NCBI GenBank assembly: GCA_016703665.1
Contig: JADJBS010000006.1
Location: 248,001 to 312,000, forward strand
From: Candidatus Defluviibacillus avedoerensis
GTDB taxonomy: Bacteria > Pseudomonadota > Gammaproteobacteria > Burkholderiales > Burkholderiaceae_C
Length of the DNA stretch: 64,000 bases
Reading direction: 5' to 3'
Shown here: positions 37,485 to 45,884 of the stretch, in pieces
Numbering within the stretch: the stretch's first letter is position 1
How the letters are laid out: each line of letters begins with the position of its first letter
The notes under the pieces: model-generated
The model's input: the letters and a program-made list of their open reading frames with translations, nothing else
Database searches by the model: none
Told to the model about the DNA's origin: nothing
Made by a program: the position numbers and the translations under genes

Positions 37485-38925
37485 TGAGATGGCTAAGGGG
37501 GGCACTGCTCTGCGCCTGTGGCATTGGGGCTGCAGGCAGTGGATGGGCGCAACCCACTGTGCTCCCCCCAGAGATTGAAGCGGCCATCAGCCGGGCCAAG
37601 CTTCCGAGGGATTCCCTCAGCATCGTGGTGCTGGACGCTCAAGGCCCACCTGGGCGAACAGCGGCGCGCTTGAGTCACCGGGCAAACCACAGTAACAACC
37701 CGGCGTCCGTGATGAAGCTGGTTACGACCTATGCTGCGCTCGATCTGCTCGGCCCTGCCTACACCTGGGCAACCCCGGTCTACCTGGATGGCACGGTGCA
37801 AGGCGGCACGCTCAAGGGCAACCTGTACATCAAGGGCCAGGGGGACCCTAAACTTGTGCTGGAGCGCATTTGGTTGCTGCTGCGGCGGGTTCAGGCTTTG
37901 GGCATCCGCCAGATTGATGGCAACATTGTGCTGGACCGTTCCGGTTTCGAGGTGCCCGACACCGACGCCGCCAGCTTTGACGGCGAGCCCTTGCGGCCCT
38001 ACAACGCCGCGCCCGATGCCTTGCTGCTGAATTTCAAGTCTATTGTGCTGAGCTTCACCCCGGACCGATCCAGAAACCAGGTGAACATCAGTGTCGAGCC
38101 ACCACTGGCAGGGGTGCAGATTCCCGCCAGCGTACCCTTGGGCAGCGGGGACTGCACCGATTACAGGGGTGCACTCAAAGCCGACTTCAGTGACCCGCTT
38201 CGCATCCGGTTTGGTGGCAGCTATGCCGCCGCCTGCGGCGAAAAAATCTGGCCGGTCGCCTATGTGGACCCCAAAAACTATGCTGCGCGCGCGATAGAAG
38301 GTCTATGGAAAGATCAGGGCGGCCAACTGAGTGGCAGTGTCGGTTACGGAAGGGTTCCCGCCCATTTGCGTCCGGTGTTTGAGCACTTGTCCCCCGCCTT
38401 GGCCGATGTGGTGCGCGACATCAACAAGTTCAGCAACAACGTGATGGCGCAGCAACTGCTGCTGACGCTGGGTTGGCGCATGTCGTCCCCACCTACCACC
38501 GTTGCGAGTTTTGAGGCCTCGCGTGACGTAGTCCGCCGTTGGTGGAAAGACCGCCTGCCCGATGTTGAAGCCCCGTGCTGGAAAACGGCTCAGGCCTGTC
38601 CCGCCAGGAGCGCATTCAACCCTTGGCGCTGGCCCAGATGCTGCAAAGCGCGTATCAATCGCCCGTCATGTCAGAGTTGCTTTCATCATTGCCAATTGTG
38701 GGTGTTGATGGCACCTTGAGGCGCAGCAAAGCCCGCACTGCCCAAGGCGCTGCCCATCTCAAGACAGGCAGCCTGCGTGATGTGGCCGCCATCGCGGGAT
38801 ATGTATTGGGTAACAGTGGCAAGCGCTATGTGCTGGTGGCCATTGCTAACCATTCCTCGCCGGGCGTAGTCAACGCAGCCCGACAGGTTTTTGATGCGCT
38901 GATCGAGTGGACTCAGGCTGACTGA
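37484..38925 (+). pseudogene. dacB: D-alanyl-D-alanine carboxypeptidase/endopeptidase (PBP4, DacB) with one frameshift
   Basis: A signal peptide (LLCACGIGAAGSGWAQ) is followed by the three penicillin-binding motifs: SVMK at 75-78, SNN at about 317, and, after a frame change, HLKTGSL. The first frame runs on to 38719 with non-homologous sequence; the correct continuation (VLENGSGLSR ... ALIEWTQAD) is in another frame ending at 38925. Adding one C to the CCCC run at 38571-38574 restores a protein of about 480 residues. PBP4 trims peptidoglycan cross-links in the periplasm. Because every motif is intact, a sequencing error is as likely as real loss. Confidence 0.8.
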
Positions 38926-38964
38926 GTCAGGCTCAGCTTTTTTGCACTCTTTTCTATCGTTCCC

Positions 38965-39231
38965 ATGCCCTTATCGATGACTGACCTGATTGGCTACCTG
39001 GCTGCATGCCTTACGACCTTCAGCTTTGTGCCACAGGCCTGGCTGACCTTCCGGACCAAAGACGTCAGCGGTATTTCGTTGGGAATGTACAGCGTCTTCA
39101 CACTCGGAATCTCACTGTGGCTGGCCTACGGTCTGATGCTGAACGCCTGGCCGATTGTGATCGCCAACGTCATCACGCTCGCCTTGTCTGTCTCGATTCT
39201 GGCCATGCGGATGCGCTACGCGCAGTCATGA
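38965..39231 (+). CDS. SemiSWEET sugar transporter
   Basis: 88 residues with three transmembrane helices and the PQ-loop motif (TTFSFVPQAWLTFRTKDVSG, ISLGMYSVFTLGISLWLAYG). Single three-helix-bundle proteins of this type dimerise to form a sugar uniporter; bacterial SemiSWEETs carry glucose or sucrose. ATG 38965 or 38977 (MTDLIGYLAA) may be the start; the second matches typical homologues better. It stands alone, 39 bases after the PBP4 gene. Confidence 0.88.
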   Translation: MPLSMTDLIGYLAACLTTFSFVPQAWLTFRTKDVSGISLGMYSVFTLGISLWLAYGLMLNAWPIVIANVITLALSVSILAMRMRYAQS

Positions 39232-39275
39232 GAGGGTGCGCGCATCTGCTGCGCACCGTGGCATGGAAGAAAAGC

Positions 39276-40241
39276 TTACCAGCGCCCGCGCAGCCGCGTA
39301 TAGGCATAGTTGCCAAACAACACATGAGCCGCCGGGGTGAAGTACACGCTGTCGGCGTGCAAATAGCTGTTGTAAGCCAGCCCAGTCACGATGGTCCCGG
39401 CATTGCACAGCTTGGAGTTGACCTTGCCTGTCCCAATGCCAATCCCGTTGGTACTGTCTACCGACGTGCAAACCACGGTGGAATTGTCCAGCAGGTTGTA
39501 CGCTGTAGGAGAGGCATAAATCAGGTTGAAATAATAGGCTGAATCCACATACAACACGTTGGCGCCCAGGTTCACTACCGTGACCAGGAGTTGCTCATTG
39601 AACTTGCTGCTGGCTGCGTCCAGCAGTGTGGTCTGGCCAATGGCGGTAGACCAGGCGGACCTGGACATGTTGAACACACCCGTCAGCAGCACATTCTTGG
39701 CACCTGCTGTCACTAGGCGTTGGACCTGATTACCAAGCGCCACACCCGCTGCGGCCACGTTGGCCAGTGCCTGCGAGCTGCTTTGCGTGCCTGCCACCAC
39801 GGCCATGGTCTCGGCAATGATGTCGCTGATGCCTCCGTTGATCAACACCACGTCACCAGTGGCAAAGCTGTTGCTGGCCAAAAAGCTGTCGATCTGCTGC
39901 TTGACGCTCAGTGTGGCAGCGTTACCCGCTGCATCGGGGTTGCTGGCCACACGCGCATTGCCCTGAGCGTAGTTCGAGCCACCGGCACTTGCAGCGGTCA
40001 ATGTCATGCCGTAGTTTGCGGCCATCTGCAGCGTCCAGTTGTTGACACTGCCATCGTTCACGGTAAAGCGCGAACCACCTTGCCCGATGTCACTGAGCCC
40101 GTCTCCAAAGCCAATGAAACGCTTGGGCACCAGGGCTGAATCAATCGTGCCAGACCCACAGCCTGCCAGGCTCAACGCACCGGTTGCGGCGCTTGCACCC
40201 GCAGCCAGCAAAAACCTGCGTCGCGTCGTATGTCCAGTCAT
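39276..40241 (-). CDS. SGNH/GDSL-like lipoprotein with altered nucleophile motif
   Basis: 321 residues. The N-terminus has a Tat-like RRRFLLAAGASAATG followed by a lipobox (LSLAGC), so it is probably an exported lipoprotein. Block I of the GDSL family reads GFGDGLSDIG instead of GDSLSD: the expected catalytic Ser is Gly. Block III-like INGGISDI and a late His (YFTPAAHVLFG) are kept. The fold is that of autotransporter-type or plant-type GDSL esterases. If the substitution is real, the usual esterase reaction is unlikely unless the nearby Ser (GLSD) substitutes. It converges on the SemiSWEET gene. Confidence 0.78.
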   Translation of the reverse strand: MTGHTTRRRFLLAAGASAATGALSLAGCGSGTIDSALVPKRFIGFGDGLSDIGQGGSRFTVNDGSVNNWTLQMAANYGMTLTAASAGGSNYAQGNARVASNPDAAGNAATLSVKQQIDSFLASNSFATGDVVLINGGISDIIAETMAVVAGTQSSSQALANVAAAGVALGNQVQRLVTAGAKNVLLTGVFNMSRSAWSTAIGQTTLLDAASSKFNEQLLVTVVNLGANVLYVDSAYYFNLIYASPTAYNLLDNSTVVCTSVDSTNGIGIGTGKVNSKLCNAGTIVTGLAYNSYLHADSVYFTPAAHVLFGNYAYTRLRGRW

Positions 40242-40319
40242 TCGTATCTCCAGATCCGGTTCCAGGGGGTTAGTCCATAAGGGTAGGGGATAGTTTAACC
40301 ACCCGGTGTGAAGGGCATG

Positions 40320-41306
40320 TCACACAGACGCACGTTGCAGCCGATCGCGCACGCCTTCCCATTCTGGCGTGTCAGGCGGAAGCTCCACCCAGATCAGCTT
40401 GCAGCCCTGATCGTCAAAGCCACGCAGCACACCAAAAAGCTGGTTCGCCGCTGCCAAGGCGTCGTCGGGCATGCGGCGCATATTGAGCTGTGTCGAGCGC
40501 GAACGCAACGCCGTGCGGGACCAAACACCCACGGCAGTGGCATCGGTGTCCAGCAAATCCAGGGCAGTTTGCAGCATCTTGGCATTCATCAGCCGAACCG
40601 GGGCGTTGGGTGCGTAATGCGATTCCAGCGTGCCAGATGCGCGCGGCGCAGGCTGCGCCAAATCAGCAGCGTCCCGAACCAATTGGCCACAGGCATGCTC
40701 AATTTCGGCGCGAGTCAATATACCCGGGCGCAGCAATACAGGCTGACCTCGGGTGCAATCGACAATGGTGGACTCAATGCCCACGGCGCAGGCGCCGCCA
40801 TCCAGTACCAGTAAATCATCGCCAAACTCGGACTGGACATGTGCGGCCGTCGTTGGGCTGACGCGCCCAAACAGGTTGGCACTGGGCGCGGCCAAGCCCT
40901 GAATGCCAGCGTAAGCGCAGGCTTTGAGCAGGGCGTTCGCAACCGGGTGGGTTGGGCATCGCAGACCGACAGAATCCTGTCCGCCAGCAGACGCAGCAGC
41001 AATGCCCGGCAGCCGGGGAAGGATCAAGGTCAAAGTGCCTGGCCAAAAGGCCTGCATCAATCGCTCAGCAAATGCCGGGATGCTGTGCGCAAACTGCCTG
41101 GCCTGTTCTGCGCCATGCAAGTGAACAATCAGGGGGTGATCACTTGGCCGCCCCTTGGCCGCAAATATCTTGGCAACAGCCTGCGCACTGCAGGCGTCAG
41201 CGGCAAGACCGTACACCGTCTCGGTGGGAAGACCGATCAATCCGCCAGCCTGCAGAACGGCCACGGCTTTGGCAAGCGAAGCGTCATCATGCCCACTGAT
41301 CACCAT
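40320..41306 (-). CDS. Threonylcarbamoyl-AMP synthase, Sua5 type
   Basis: 328 residues. The YrdC domain fills the first 200 (GGLIGLPTETVYGLAADACS, KIFAAKGRPSDHPLIVHLHG), and a Sua5 C-terminal domain is joined by a linker (SGTLESHYAPNAPVRLMN). It makes threonylcarbamoyl-AMP from Thr, bicarbonate and ATP for the t6A37 modification of tRNAs. ATG 41306 is chosen since it lies just after the purK stop and matches family starts; longer forms would overlap purK. It is the third gene of purE-purK-sua5. Confidence 0.92.
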   Translation of the reverse strand: MVISGHDDASLAKAVAVLQAGGLIGLPTETVYGLAADACSAQAVAKIFAAKGRPSDHPLIVHLHGAEQARQFAHSIPAFAERLMQAFWPGTLTLILPRLPGIAAASAGGQDSVGLRCPTHPVANALLKACAYAGIQGLAAPSANLFGRVSPTTAAHVQSEFGDDLLVLDGGACAVGIESTIVDCTRGQPVLLRPGILTRAEIEHACGQLVRDAADLAQPAPRASGTLESHYAPNAPVRLMNAKMLQTALDLLDTDATAVGVWSRTALRSRSTQLNMRRMPDDALAAANQLFGVLRGFDDQGCKLIWVELPPDTPEWEGVRDRLQRASV

Positions 41307-41319
41307 GGCTGCACGCGCC

Positions 41320-42525
41320 TCAAAACTCACCCAGCCCAAGCTGCTTGGCTACCCGCGCTGCCGTCTGGCGGACTTGCTCGATATGGGAGCCAGTGACCGT
41401 CAAATGCCCCATCTTGCGGGCACGTTTGGCTTCCAGCTTGCCATACAGGTGCAAATGAGTGCCCGGCAAGCTCAGCGACGTTGCCCAGTCCGGCTGACTT
41501 GGCACGGCAGCGTCCAGCCAAACATCGCCCAACAAGTTGAGCATGATGGCAGGGCTGTGCAGCCGAGGCTGAGGCAGGGGCAGACCCGCCAGGGCACACA
41601 CTTGCAGATCAAACTGAGAATGGTCACAGGCATCCACGCTGTAGTGCCCGCTGTTGTGAGGGCGTGGGGCCATTTCATTGACGACCAAGCTGCCGTCTTG
41701 CAGTACAAAGAACTCTACGCACAGCACGCCCACGTAATTCAGGCCATTCGCTATTGATTTGGTAGCTTCAATTGCTTGCTCTGATTGCTGCGAGGGGATG
41801 TTTCCATCAAAAACCTGAGTGACCGCAAGAATGCCGTCACGATGCAAGTTGAGTTGGGGTGGGAAGTGCACGATCTGCCCATCGCGCCCACGCGCCACGA
41901 TGACCGAGCATTCCGCCGCCAGCGTAAGCTTTTGCTCAAGCACGCAGCGCACTTGGCCTAGCCGCACCCAAGCCTGCGCCAAGTCAGCAAGACTGTTCAC
42001 CGTGGCCTGACCTTTGCCGTCATAGCCCAGACAGGCGGTTTTAAGTATGCCCGGGAATAGCTTTGCTGGCACCGCAGTGAGGTCGGCCGCTGACTCGATC
42101 ACAGCATACGGTGCCACCGTAACGCCGCTTTCAGCGCTGAACTGCACAAAATGGGCTTTTTCGCGAACCCGGTCTTGCGCAATGGACACTGCCTGCGCCG
42201 AAGGGGCCACAGCAAGTGTCGCCGCCAGGGTGTGCAGGGTTTGAGCAGGCACGTTTTCAAATTCGGTCGTCACTGCATCACAGCAGGCAGCCAATTCGGC
42301 CAGGCCTTTGGGATCGTCATAAGCTGCCTTAATCTGCACATGGCTCACCAGCCCCGCAGGGCTGTTGGCGTCGGGCTCCAGCACGGCGGATCGGTATCCC
42401 ATGCGCTGAGCGGCATGTACAAACATACGGCCCAACTGGCCGCCGCCCACCACGCCCAAGGTCATCGGGGCACCGGTGTGGCGTGAAATTGCGCCCGGCA
42501 GCAAAGGAAAGTTCATTCCTGTCAT
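41320..42525 (-). CDS. purK: 5-(carboxyamino)imidazole ribonucleotide synthase
   Basis: 401 residues with an ATP-grasp fold. The N-terminal GVVGGGQLGRMFVHAAQRMG and the later VEFFVLQDGSLVVNEMAPRP (ATP/Mg site) and HNSGHYSVDACDHSQF are diagnostic for PurK. It converts AIR, ATP and bicarbonate to N5-CAIR in purine synthesis, which PurE then rearranges. It lies 39 bases downstream of purE. The segment at 41748-41790 (IEATKSIANGLNYVG) is AT-rich and includes GCTATTGATTTGGTAGC on the plus strand, like a small dispersed element, yet the frame is kept. Confidence 0.96.
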   Translation of the reverse strand: MTGMNFPLLPGAISRHTGAPMTLGVVGGGQLGRMFVHAAQRMGYRSAVLEPDANSPAGLVSHVQIKAAYDDPKGLAELAACCDAVTTEFENVPAQTLHTLAATLAVAPSAQAVSIAQDRVREKAHFVQFSAESGVTVAPYAVIESAADLTAVPAKLFPGILKTACLGYDGKGQATVNSLADLAQAWVRLGQVRCVLEQKLTLAAECSVIVARGRDGQIVHFPPQLNLHRDGILAVTQVFDGNIPSQQSEQAIEATKSIANGLNYVGVLCVEFFVLQDGSLVVNEMAPRPHNSGHYSVDACDHSQFDLQVCALAGLPLPQPRLHSPAIMLNLLGDVWLDAAVPSQPDWATSLSLPGTHLHLYGKLEAKRARKMGHLTVTGSHIEQVRQTAARVAKQLGLGEF

Positions 42526-42564
42526 CCTTCAATCATCCCTTGTATCGGCTCTGGAATGAGCTCT

Positions 42565-43056
42565 TTAAACGGGCGGCAGCTGCATGCCACGGGCGCCTTC
42601 GGTTTGCGCCTGGCGAAAATCCTCCAAGCGCTTACGCAAGCCTTCGTTCTGGCTGGCCAACATGGCCACGGCAAAGAGCGCCGCATTGGCGGCGCCCGCC
42701 TGGCCAATCGCAAAAGTGGCCACCGGCACGCCCTTGGGCATTTGCACAATGCTGTAAAGCGAATCCATACCCGAAAGATGGCGACTGGCCACCGGCACGC
42801 CCAATACTGGCACCGTGGTTTTGGCGGCCAGCATGCCCGGCAGGTGCGCCGCGCCGCCAGCGCCAGCAATGATGGCGAGCAGTCCTTTGGACGCTGCGCC
42901 TTCGGCATAGGCAAACATGTCATCTGGCATGCGGTGTGCGGAAACCACCCTGGCCTCGTGCGGGATATCGAACTGCTGAAGGATTTGTACGGCTTGTTGC
43001 ATGGTGTCCCAGTCTGAACTGGAGCCCATCACAACGCCAATCAGGGGAGTGGTCAT
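42565..43056 (-). CDS. purE: N5-carboxyaminoimidazole ribonucleotide mutase
   Basis: 163 residues, the usual class I PurE length. The active-site segments GVVMGSSSDWDTMQQAVQIL, ARVVSAHRMPDDMFAYA and IAGAGGAAHLPGMLAAKT are intact, including the catalytic His in SAHR. It isomerises N5-CAIR to CAIR. It is first of the purE-purK-sua5 operon and divergent from cnoX, with 153 bases between them. Confidence 0.97.
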   Translation of the reverse strand: MTTPLIGVVMGSSSDWDTMQQAVQILQQFDIPHEARVVSAHRMPDDMFAYAEGAASKGLLAIIAGAGGAAHLPGMLAAKTTVPVLGVPVASRHLSGMDSLYSIVQMPKGVPVATFAIGQAGAANAALFAVAMLASQNEGLRKRLEDFRQAQTEGARGMQLPPV

Positions 43057-43209
43057 AGGATGCTTACCTTGGCCCGCAAAAAGCCGGGGGTCGATTAACG
43101 TGGAATCTGGTGAGGTGTCGGGACGTGTCTGCCCGTAAACTCAAGCCTTGCCCGGTATAAAACCTGGCGACAAGTTGAATTTTAAGGTTTCACGCCCCAT
43201 TTGAGCGCC

Positions 43210-44166
43210 ATGATTGATGTAAACATCCAAAACTTTGAGACCGAGGTGATCGCAGCCTCGATGGAGATCCCCGTCCTGGTGGATTTTTGGGCACCCTGGT
43301 GTGGCCCCTGCAAATCGCTTGGACCCATTCTGGAAAAGCTGGAAGCTGATTACGCGGGACGCTTCAAACTCGTCAAGATCAACTCTGACGACGAGCAGCA
43401 ACTCGCTGCCGCTTTTGGCATCAAAAGCATTCCGACCTGCATATTGCTGATGAATGGTCAGCCTGTAGACGGCTTTGCCGGCGCCTTGCCCGAGGGTAAG
43501 CTGCGAGCGTTTTTGGACAAACACGTGCCGAGCGCGGACGCGTTGGAGGCCGAAGCCGAAGCTGCCGAGGCGGATGCTTTGATGGCGTCTGGCGACACTG
43601 AGGCTGCGCTCGCCAAGCTGGCCGAAGCACTCGCAGCCAACCCTGCCAATGACGATGTGCGATATGACTACGCCAAATTGCTGATTGGGCTGGGCGGGTT
43701 CGAAGAAGCCCACGCAGCACTTGCACCGGCTTTGGCACAAATTCCTAGACAAATTCGCTTCGAAGCGCTTGCGCAGTGGATGGGGGCCATGGAATTCGTT
43801 CACCAGGACGAGCGCGGCAACTGGTCGATTGAGCAATTCGACGCGGCCATTGCCGCCAACAAGCGCGACTTTGACACCCGCTATGCGAAGGCGCGCTGCC
43901 TGTTCGCTGAAGGGCAGATGACTGCGGCCATGGACGAATTGCTGGAAATCATCATGCGCGACAAAAAATGGAGCGACGAAGCTGCTCGCAAGACCTTTGT
44001 CGCTATCCTGGAGTTGATGACGCCGCTCAAACCCAAGGCATCGCCAGAAACCCACGGCAAAACCTCAGGTGGCATAGAGCTGGCAGGTAAAGCTGCCATG
44101 ACCGAAGACCCGCAATCCGCCCTGGTGTCCAGCTACCGCCGCAAGTTGAGCATGATGCTGAACTGA
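43210..44166 (+). CDS. cnoX: Thioredoxin-TPR chaperedoxin (CnoX/YbbN)
   Basis: 318 residues: an N-terminal thioredoxin domain with WAPWCGPCKSLGP (active-site WCGPC kept, unlike E. coli CnoX, which has SQHC) and a C-terminal TPR domain (ALAKLAEALAANPANDDVRY and following). CnoX proteins hold oxidised or unfolded clients and pass them to DnaK and GroEL; with two Cys this one may also reduce disulphides. The tail LELMTPLKPK is followed by about 40 extra residues. ATG 43210 or a TTG at 43201 can be the start. Confidence 0.88.
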   Translation: MIDVNIQNFETEVIAASMEIPVLVDFWAPWCGPCKSLGPILEKLEADYAGRFKLVKINSDDEQQLAAAFGIKSIPTCILLMNGQPVDGFAGALPEGKLRAFLDKHVPSADALEAEAEAAEADALMASGDTEAALAKLAEALAANPANDDVRYDYAKLLIGLGGFEEAHAALAPALAQIPRQIRFEALAQWMGAMEFVHQDERGNWSIEQFDAAIAANKRDFDTRYAKARCLFAEGQMTAAMDELLEIIMRDKKWSDEAARKTFVAILELMTPLKPKASPETHGKTSGGIELAGKAAMTEDPQSALVSSYRRKLSMMLN

Positions 44167-44193
44167 AGCCACTGGCTTTGTCGACTCCAATGC

Positions 44194-44218
44194 AAAACAG
44201 GCCCCGTCGGGCCTGTTT
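44194..44218. terminator. Terminator between convergent cnoX and nfeD
   Basis: AAACAGGCCC and GGGCCTGTTT arms (10 bases) with a short loop; A- and T-rich flanks make it usable in both directions. Confidence 0.85.
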
Positions 44219-44244
44219 GGTTTTTGGGAGACCGCTGGTTACGC

Positions 44245-44688
44245 TCAATCGCCCTCTTTTTCTTCCAGCACCAGTTTGCCTTCACGCACTTCACGTACAC
44301 GGTACAAGCCTCGGTGTGCTTTCTGGCCCTTGGCCAGCTTGGCTTGCCACGAACGGCCACGGTAAGTGATGTCCACGCTGTCACCCGTGTCCCACTGAGA
44401 CACGTGCACCACATCGCCATCGTCACCCATGATGGAATACCGGGATTCTTCGGCCTCTTGCAGCTCCTGGCCTTTGTCAGACCGGCGCAGCCACAACATG
44501 GCACCACCACCAACCAGCAAAAAGCCCATCACCTGACCCACGACACCAAAACCCATCCAGGACAGCAACGCCGCAGTGCCAAAACCCAATGCCACGGTCA
44601 TTAAGGTGAACGTTCGTGTCAACATCTCTAGAAAGATGGCCACCATCGCTAACACCAACCAGAACATCAGACTGCCGCTCATATACAT
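44245..44688 (-). CDS. NfeD-like membrane protein
   Basis: 147 residues: two or three transmembrane segments in the first 70 residues (FWLVLAMVAIFLEMLTRTF; ALGFGTAALLSWMGFGVVGQ) followed by an OB-fold-like domain (GDSVDITYRGRSWQAKLAKG). This is the short NfeD class (YbbK/NfeD1b), usually paired with a slipin/stomatin gene and linked to membrane quality control. No slipin gene is adjacent here; the genes upstream are the ruined putA-lrp locus, so a partner may have been lost or lie elsewhere. Confidence 0.83.
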   Translation of the reverse strand: MYMSGSLMFWLVLAMVAIFLEMLTRTFTLMTVALGFGTAALLSWMGFGVVGQVMGFLLVGGGAMLWLRRSDKGQELQEAEESRYSIMGDDGDVVHVSQWDTGDSVDITYRGRSWQAKLAKGQKAHRGLYRVREVREGKLVLEEKEGD

Positions 44689-44811
44689 ACCCCTTGACTT
44701 ACCCGAGTATCTGTGAAGTGGGTCACGGATAGATCAGATTTGATGTGAAAAATACCACATATTGGGTAGGTGTATTCCCATTTTGGTCAAGTTTTGCAAA
44801 AAATCCTTATG

Positions 44812-45580
44812 TCATTCATCGGCTGAACGAGTCATTAAGGACACGTTACCCCCAGCAGCCGTCGTGTTCGTACACACGGTTTGCTCGGCGCAAAACCGAT
44901 ACAGATAATGTGGGCCACCTGCTTTGGGGCCGGTTCCGGTCAAGCCTTCTCCACCAAAGGCTGCAAACCAACCACTGCTCCAATTGTGTTGCGATTAACA
45001 TGCATGCCACGCTGCCCGCGCCAGCTGGGCCGCGCGGCTGTCGATACGGGTTTGAATCCCCATCGTCAAGCCGTAACCCAACTGGTTGATGGCTTCTATC
45101 ACAACCATGGGGTCTGACAGATCACCAGCCCCCAACGCGCCACGTGCAGCACCGGCCCAAATATCTCCTGGCGAACGCTGTGAATACCCGCAACTTCAAA
45201 CGCCTGAGGAACCAGCAGGTGCGGACAGGCGGCACCCGGTGCCGCTGGCTGCAGAAGTTGCGCGGCTTCTGTCTGCAAACGCTGCACATGCTGGGTGATG
45301 CCTGCAAAAGCCTGCGCGTCAATCACTGGCCCTACGTCGGTGGCAAGGAAGGCAGGGTCGCCACAGCTCAGCTCAGCTGCAGCGCCTTGAATCATCTCGA
45401 TCACGTTGTCGGCAATCGCCTCGTGCAGCACCAGCAGGCGCAGCGCCGAGCAGCGTTGCCCGTGGCCAAAGCCGCCGCCACTTGGCCCATGAAAACAGCC
45501 AGAGGAAAGTCAGGGGTGAGAACCCAGCCCAAAGAAAACCAACGTATTGTCCCCTGCACGCCAAAGCCCACCACACAGGC
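44812..45580 (-). pseudogene. putA: Remnant of bifunctional proline dehydrogenase/P5C dehydrogenase (PutA) 3' end
   Basis: Pieces of the PutA aldehyde dehydrogenase domain lie in order but in changing frames: DFPLAVFMGQVAAALATGN, then directly GQRCSALRLLVLHEAIADN (about 200 residues in between are missing), GDPAFLATDVGPVIDAQAF, EIFGPVLHVARW, GLTMGIQTRIDSRAAQLA, GGEGLTGTGPKAGGPHYL and finally EQTVCTNTTAAGGN before a natural TGA at 44812-44814. At least three frame breaks plus one internal deletion make it clearly dead. PutA oxidises proline to glutamate. The deletion joins ACGGGCAAC shared by both sides. Confidence 0.85.
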
Positions 45581-45642
45581 AGCAACAAGCCCCGGGAGAA
45601 CCCGCTGAACCCCTAATGGCGGGTTTTATGGTGTTTTTTTAG

Positions 45643-45873
45643 GGGTTTTTTGACCACCACCCCAATGTGTTTGAGCAGTCCCCCAGGTGGACGAGCATGG
45701 AATGCCACGTGGTGGCGGGCGGGTTTGACTACCTGCTCAAGACCCGCATGGCCGACATGGCTGCCTACCGTGAATTTGCGGGCACCGTCCTATGGCAGTT
45801 GCCGTGTGTGCGTGAGACCCGCACCTATGCGGTGATGGAAGAGGTGAAGGATTCTTCGCGGCTGGCCCTTTGA
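45643..45873 (+). pseudogene. C-terminal fragment of an Lrp/AsnC-family regulator (putA-linked)
   Basis: The C-terminal RAM domain of an Lrp-type regulator is readable (MECHVVAGGFDYLLKTRMAD, then LWQLPCVRETRTYAVMEEVK), followed by a stop at 45871-45873. The helix-turn-helix half is missing; a stop at 45640 and a T-rich, hairpin-rich stretch (45600-45655) precede it. In related bacteria an Lrp-type activator is encoded divergently from putA. Here the two remnants face away from each other exactly so, and the 5' ends of both genes are gone. Confidence 0.82.
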
Positions 45874-45884
45874 CTGGGCGCCTT

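Noticed and set aside
45600..45660. Overlapping hairpins (AACCCGC/GCGGGTT and AACCCCTAA/TTAGGGGTT) as a terminator
   Set aside because: They lie in the ruined putA-lrp junction with no gene ending there; they may be leftovers and no direction could be assigned.
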